A DNA stretch of 25,258 nucleotides from an uncultured Acetatifactor sp. (GTDB lineage: Bacteria; Bacillota; Clostridia; Lachnospirales; Lachnospiraceae). Both the position numbers and the translations under genes were made by a program. Positions 23,553 to 25,258 of this stretch are shown here, in pieces. Location: assembly GCA_910585615.1 (NCBI GenBank), contig CAJUFO010000063.1, positions 1-25,258 of the forward strand. The letters run 5' to 3'. The notes under the pieces were generated by a model that searched no databases, was not told the DNA's origin, and was given only the letters and a program-made list of their open reading frames with translations. Each line of letters starts with the position of its first letter. Positions within the stretch are counted from its first letter, which is position 1.

Positions 23553-24929
23553 ATGGGAAGCGTGAACGGCATGGGCAGGCAGAGGAGGAGAAAGCATAAA
23601 ATCATTGCGCTGGCTTGTATCCTGGCAGTATTGGCCGCAGGATGCGGCGCGGCAGAAGGGGAAGAGGACACAGGGCAGGATATGGGGATAAGCCCTGTGG
23701 GGCTGGACAGCCCGGGAACGGAGGAAGGCCGGGAAAACAGGGAAGAACAGGACGGTGGCAGCATCACCTGGCAGTCGGCCTCTTTTCAGTTGGAGAAGCC
23801 CTATACGCAGATATTGGCTGCGGACGGCATCTTGTACGGCTGCCTGACCGACAATGGCCAGATGCTGCTGGACGTCATCGGGAAGGACAGTCTGGCCCTG
23901 GAGAAGACCGTTCCCCTGCCAGGCATCGACCCGTATTCGAGGATAGCGGCTGACCGGGAGGGATACGTGTACTATCTGGAGACGGGGGAGGGAGGCGCTG
24001 CCCTCTGCAGAATCGACCCCGGAGGGGAGGCATCCGATTCTCGAAGGATAGAGCTGAAAGACAGCCAGGGCGTGGAGAATATGCGCCTGAAGGCTGTCCT
24101 GGCAGACGAGAGGGGATATGTCTACGCCTGGTGCGGATTGTACATTCCCAGCACGGAGCAGATGGACGGCGTGGAGGCTGAGGTATGGCGGGAGGCAGAC
24201 CGCGTCTACGTGATGAACCGGGAGTGGAAGACCTGTTTTTATGAAGAAATCCTGGATGTATCAGGGGTACAGGTGCTGTGTTTCCAGATTGGCCCGGAGG
24301 GCGCTCCTTTCTTCCTTCTGAAGGATCAGACGGAGATCTGCGTACAGGAGATCGATGTGGACAGCCGACAGGCAAGGGAGAGGGTGAGCCTGGGTAGCGC
24401 TTTTGACTGCTTTGACATGGAGGATGCCAACTTTCCCGAGCATATGGCCTACACAGGCAGCGGCTGGGCGTACTGCAAGAACGGCGCCCTCCTGGAATTT
24501 TGGCAGGATACACAGGAAAAGACGCAGATTCTGAACCTGGCGTCCGCTGGGCTCCTGTCCGAGGACATTCTATTCCTGGCCAAAAGCGAAGACGGGATTG
24601 AAATCATCTGCAGGGACACAGAAAATCTGGAGTATATCGTTTTCGCGCAGGGCGTATCGGACAAAAAGACCGTGACCTTAGGGGTGGCATTCAGCGCCCA
24701 GGACCTGGAGCGGGCGGTAGCGGCGTTCAACCGGGACAGCGCCGGAGAGGAGGTGGACGCTGTCCGGAAGCTGGTGGAGGAGGCAGAGAACCGTTTCGAA
24801 TACCATCCGGAGATCCAGAACATCATCAACGAGGAGGCGCAGGGGTATCTCTCGGGGCAGGTGGACCTGGACAGGACAGTGGAGAAGATTCAGGATCGGG
24901 CAAGCCTGCTGTTGCAGGAAGCACAGTAG
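23553..24929 (+). CDS. Propeller-type lipoprotein with remnant solute-binding domain
   Basis: A 458-residue lipoprotein: a basic start, then lipobox LAAGC with Cys31 and an acidic linker. About 300 residues follow with beta-propeller-like repeats (ILAADGILYGCLTDNGQMLLDVI, RIAADREGYVYYLETGEGGAALCRIDP, AVLADERGYVYAWCG). The end looks like a solute-binding protein lacking its middle. KKTVTLGVAFSAQDLERAVAAFNRDS is the usual opening of such a domain, and EIQNIINEEAQGYLSGQVDLDRTVEKIQDRASLLLQE is the usual last helix. They meet near residue 395 (nt ~24738), where several hundred residues would be expected. The frame is intact, so a shortened protein may be made. Start uncertain: GTG 23562 and ATG 23571 are also possible. 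Confidence 0.65.
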   Translation: MGSVNGMGRQRRRKHKIIALACILAVLAAGCGAAEGEEDTGQDMGISPVGLDSPGTEEGRENREEQDGGSITWQSASFQLEKPYTQILAADGILYGCLTDNGQMLLDVIGKDSLALEKTVPLPGIDPYSRIAADREGYVYYLETGEGGAALCRIDPGGEASDSRRIELKDSQGVENMRLKAVLADERGYVYAWCGLYIPSTEQMDGVEAEVWREADRVYVMNREWKTCFYEEILDVSGVQVLCFQIGPEGAPFFLLKDQTEICVQEIDVDSRQARERVSLGSAFDCFDMEDANFPEHMAYTGSGWAYCKNGALLEFWQDTQEKTQILNLASAGLLSEDILFLAKSEDGIEIICRDTENLEYIVFAQGVSDKKTVTLGVAFSAQDLERAVAAFNRDSAGEEVDAVRKLVEEAENRFEYHPEIQNIINEEAQGYLSGQVDLDRTVEKIQDRASLLLQEAQ

Positions 24930-24966
24930 GGAAATCCATACTTCGGATACATTGCCCATAAAAGCG

Positions 24967-25003
24967 GGGCATCGGCCATCCAACGGCCGGTGCCCTGTTT
25001 TGT
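24967..25003 (+). terminator. Intrinsic terminator after the propeller lipoprotein
   Basis: GGGCATCGGCC (24967-24977) pairs with GGCCGGTGCCC (24985-24995) with one G-T pair, followed by TGTTTTGT. The remaining 25004-25147 is AT-rich and non-coding; no promoter stands out strongly. Confidence 0.8.
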
Positions 25004-25147
25004 CTGTAAATATGGGATAAATGCCGGATTTCGAAGGAAGACCGCATGAAAAGGTTGCATGAAAACAAAAATAGGGGGTGGTAGAAAAGCGAAAACTGGA
25101 GTAAAATAGAAAAGAATGTTTCAAAATATTGGATAACGGAGGGCGCC

Positions 25148-25258
25148 ATGAGACTGTTGAATCTGTTAGAGGGGATAAGCTGGGAATGCCTCCAGGGGAA
25201 GCGTTCCATGGAAGAAGAGCATTCCATGGAAGAAGAGCATTCCATGGAAGAAGAGCAT
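25148..25258 (+). CDS. murE: Probable MurE (UDP-MurNAc-tripeptide ligase), N-terminus, with in-frame repeat; runs off window
   Basis: The ATG at 25148 is preceded by GGAGGG and opens a frame continuing to the window edge. The first 17 residues, MRLLNLLEGISWECLQG, resemble the N-terminal start of Mur ligases of the MurE type, which add the third amino acid to the peptidoglycan stem peptide. Then, where the family continues toward its first conserved D-S-R-x-V segment, the protein instead enters a hexapeptide repeat, SMEEEH, at least three times, reaching the edge at residue 37. The repeat is the 18-bp minisatellite listed separately. Only 37 codons are visible, so the murE call rests on a short stretch. 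Whether the catalytic part follows in frame cannot be seen. Confidence 0.5.
   Translation, partial: MRLLNLLEGISWECLQGKRSMEEEHSMEEEHSMEEEH
25204..25258 (+). repeat. 18-bp tandem repeat within the murE-like frame
   Basis: TTCCATGGAA recurs at 25204, 25222 and 25240, each followed by GAAGAGCA, an exact 18-bp period continuing to the window edge. TTCCATGGAA is a perfect palindrome. The spacer GAAGAGCA is shared with the array before nrdD (3434-3507). Confidence 0.9.

Noticed and set aside
25204..25258. Possible CRISPR array
   Set aside because: Units are 18 bp directly joined with no unique spacers, and they lie inside an open reading frame; no cas genes are present.

Overview
The window looks like a chromosomal segment of an anaerobic, gut-type Firmicute, most probably a Lachnospiraceae (Clostridia). 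The reasons are the oxygen-independent ribonucleotide reductase pair NrdD/NrdG, a FeoA-FeoA-FeoB ferrous iron operon, LplB/YtcP-type sugar permeases with no local ATPase, strong AGGAGG ribosome sites and frequent GTG/TTG starts. This assignment comes from gene content only. Most of the window is moderately GC-rich, but the first ~2.4 kb is clearly AT-rich and looks like the edge of a horizontally acquired surface-polysaccharide locus.

Layout. 1-2.4 kb: end of a Wzx-type flippase, a decayed IS200/IS605 transposase with its hairpin end, and an SGNH-like gene that lost its 5' end at the IS and carries an internal TAG. 2.6-3.2 kb: a small ACT-like protein. 3.3-6.2 kb: nrdDG, with a good sigma-A promoter, two NrdR-like boxes exactly 32 bp apart and a short tandem-repeat array running into the nrdD ribosome site. 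6.3-8.1 kb: a TetR regulator divergent from a HEAT-repeat protein with a large dyad between them, then a Uma2 nuclease-like gene. 8.3-10 kb (minus strand): an ECF sigma factor overlapping a membrane-anchored probable anti-sigma partner. 10.1-12.4 kb: a frameshifted Panacea-domain gene, a small XRE regulator and an internally deleted IS66-like element with intact terminal inverted repeats. 12.4-12.9 kb: a DtxR-type metal regulator. 13-18.3 kb: a carbohydrate ABC locus with two intact permeases, a solute-binding protein broken by deletion and frameshift, and a membrane AraC-type regulator whose DNA-binding domain is cut and fused in frame to the tail of a glycoside-hydrolase-like protein. 18.4-20.2 kb: a lipoprotein and an acyltransferase-family protein. 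20.2-23.4 kb: feoA-feoA-feoB with Fur-like and DtxR-like sites. 23.5-25 kb: a lipoprotein that looks like a propeller plus solute-binding fusion missing its middle. 25.15 kb to the edge: the start of a probable murE with an in-frame 18-bp repeat.

The least ordinary signals are three. First, a minisatellite family with a dyad core occurs both in the nrdD leader and inside the murE reading frame, where it encodes a hexapeptide repeat. Second, two ~100-bp MITE-like elements lie in opposite orientation, one nested inside a terminator hairpin whose empty form occurs 2.5 kb away. Third, several genes carry large internal deletions, including the regulator-hydrolase chimera. No rRNA, tRNA or CRISPR array was recognised.
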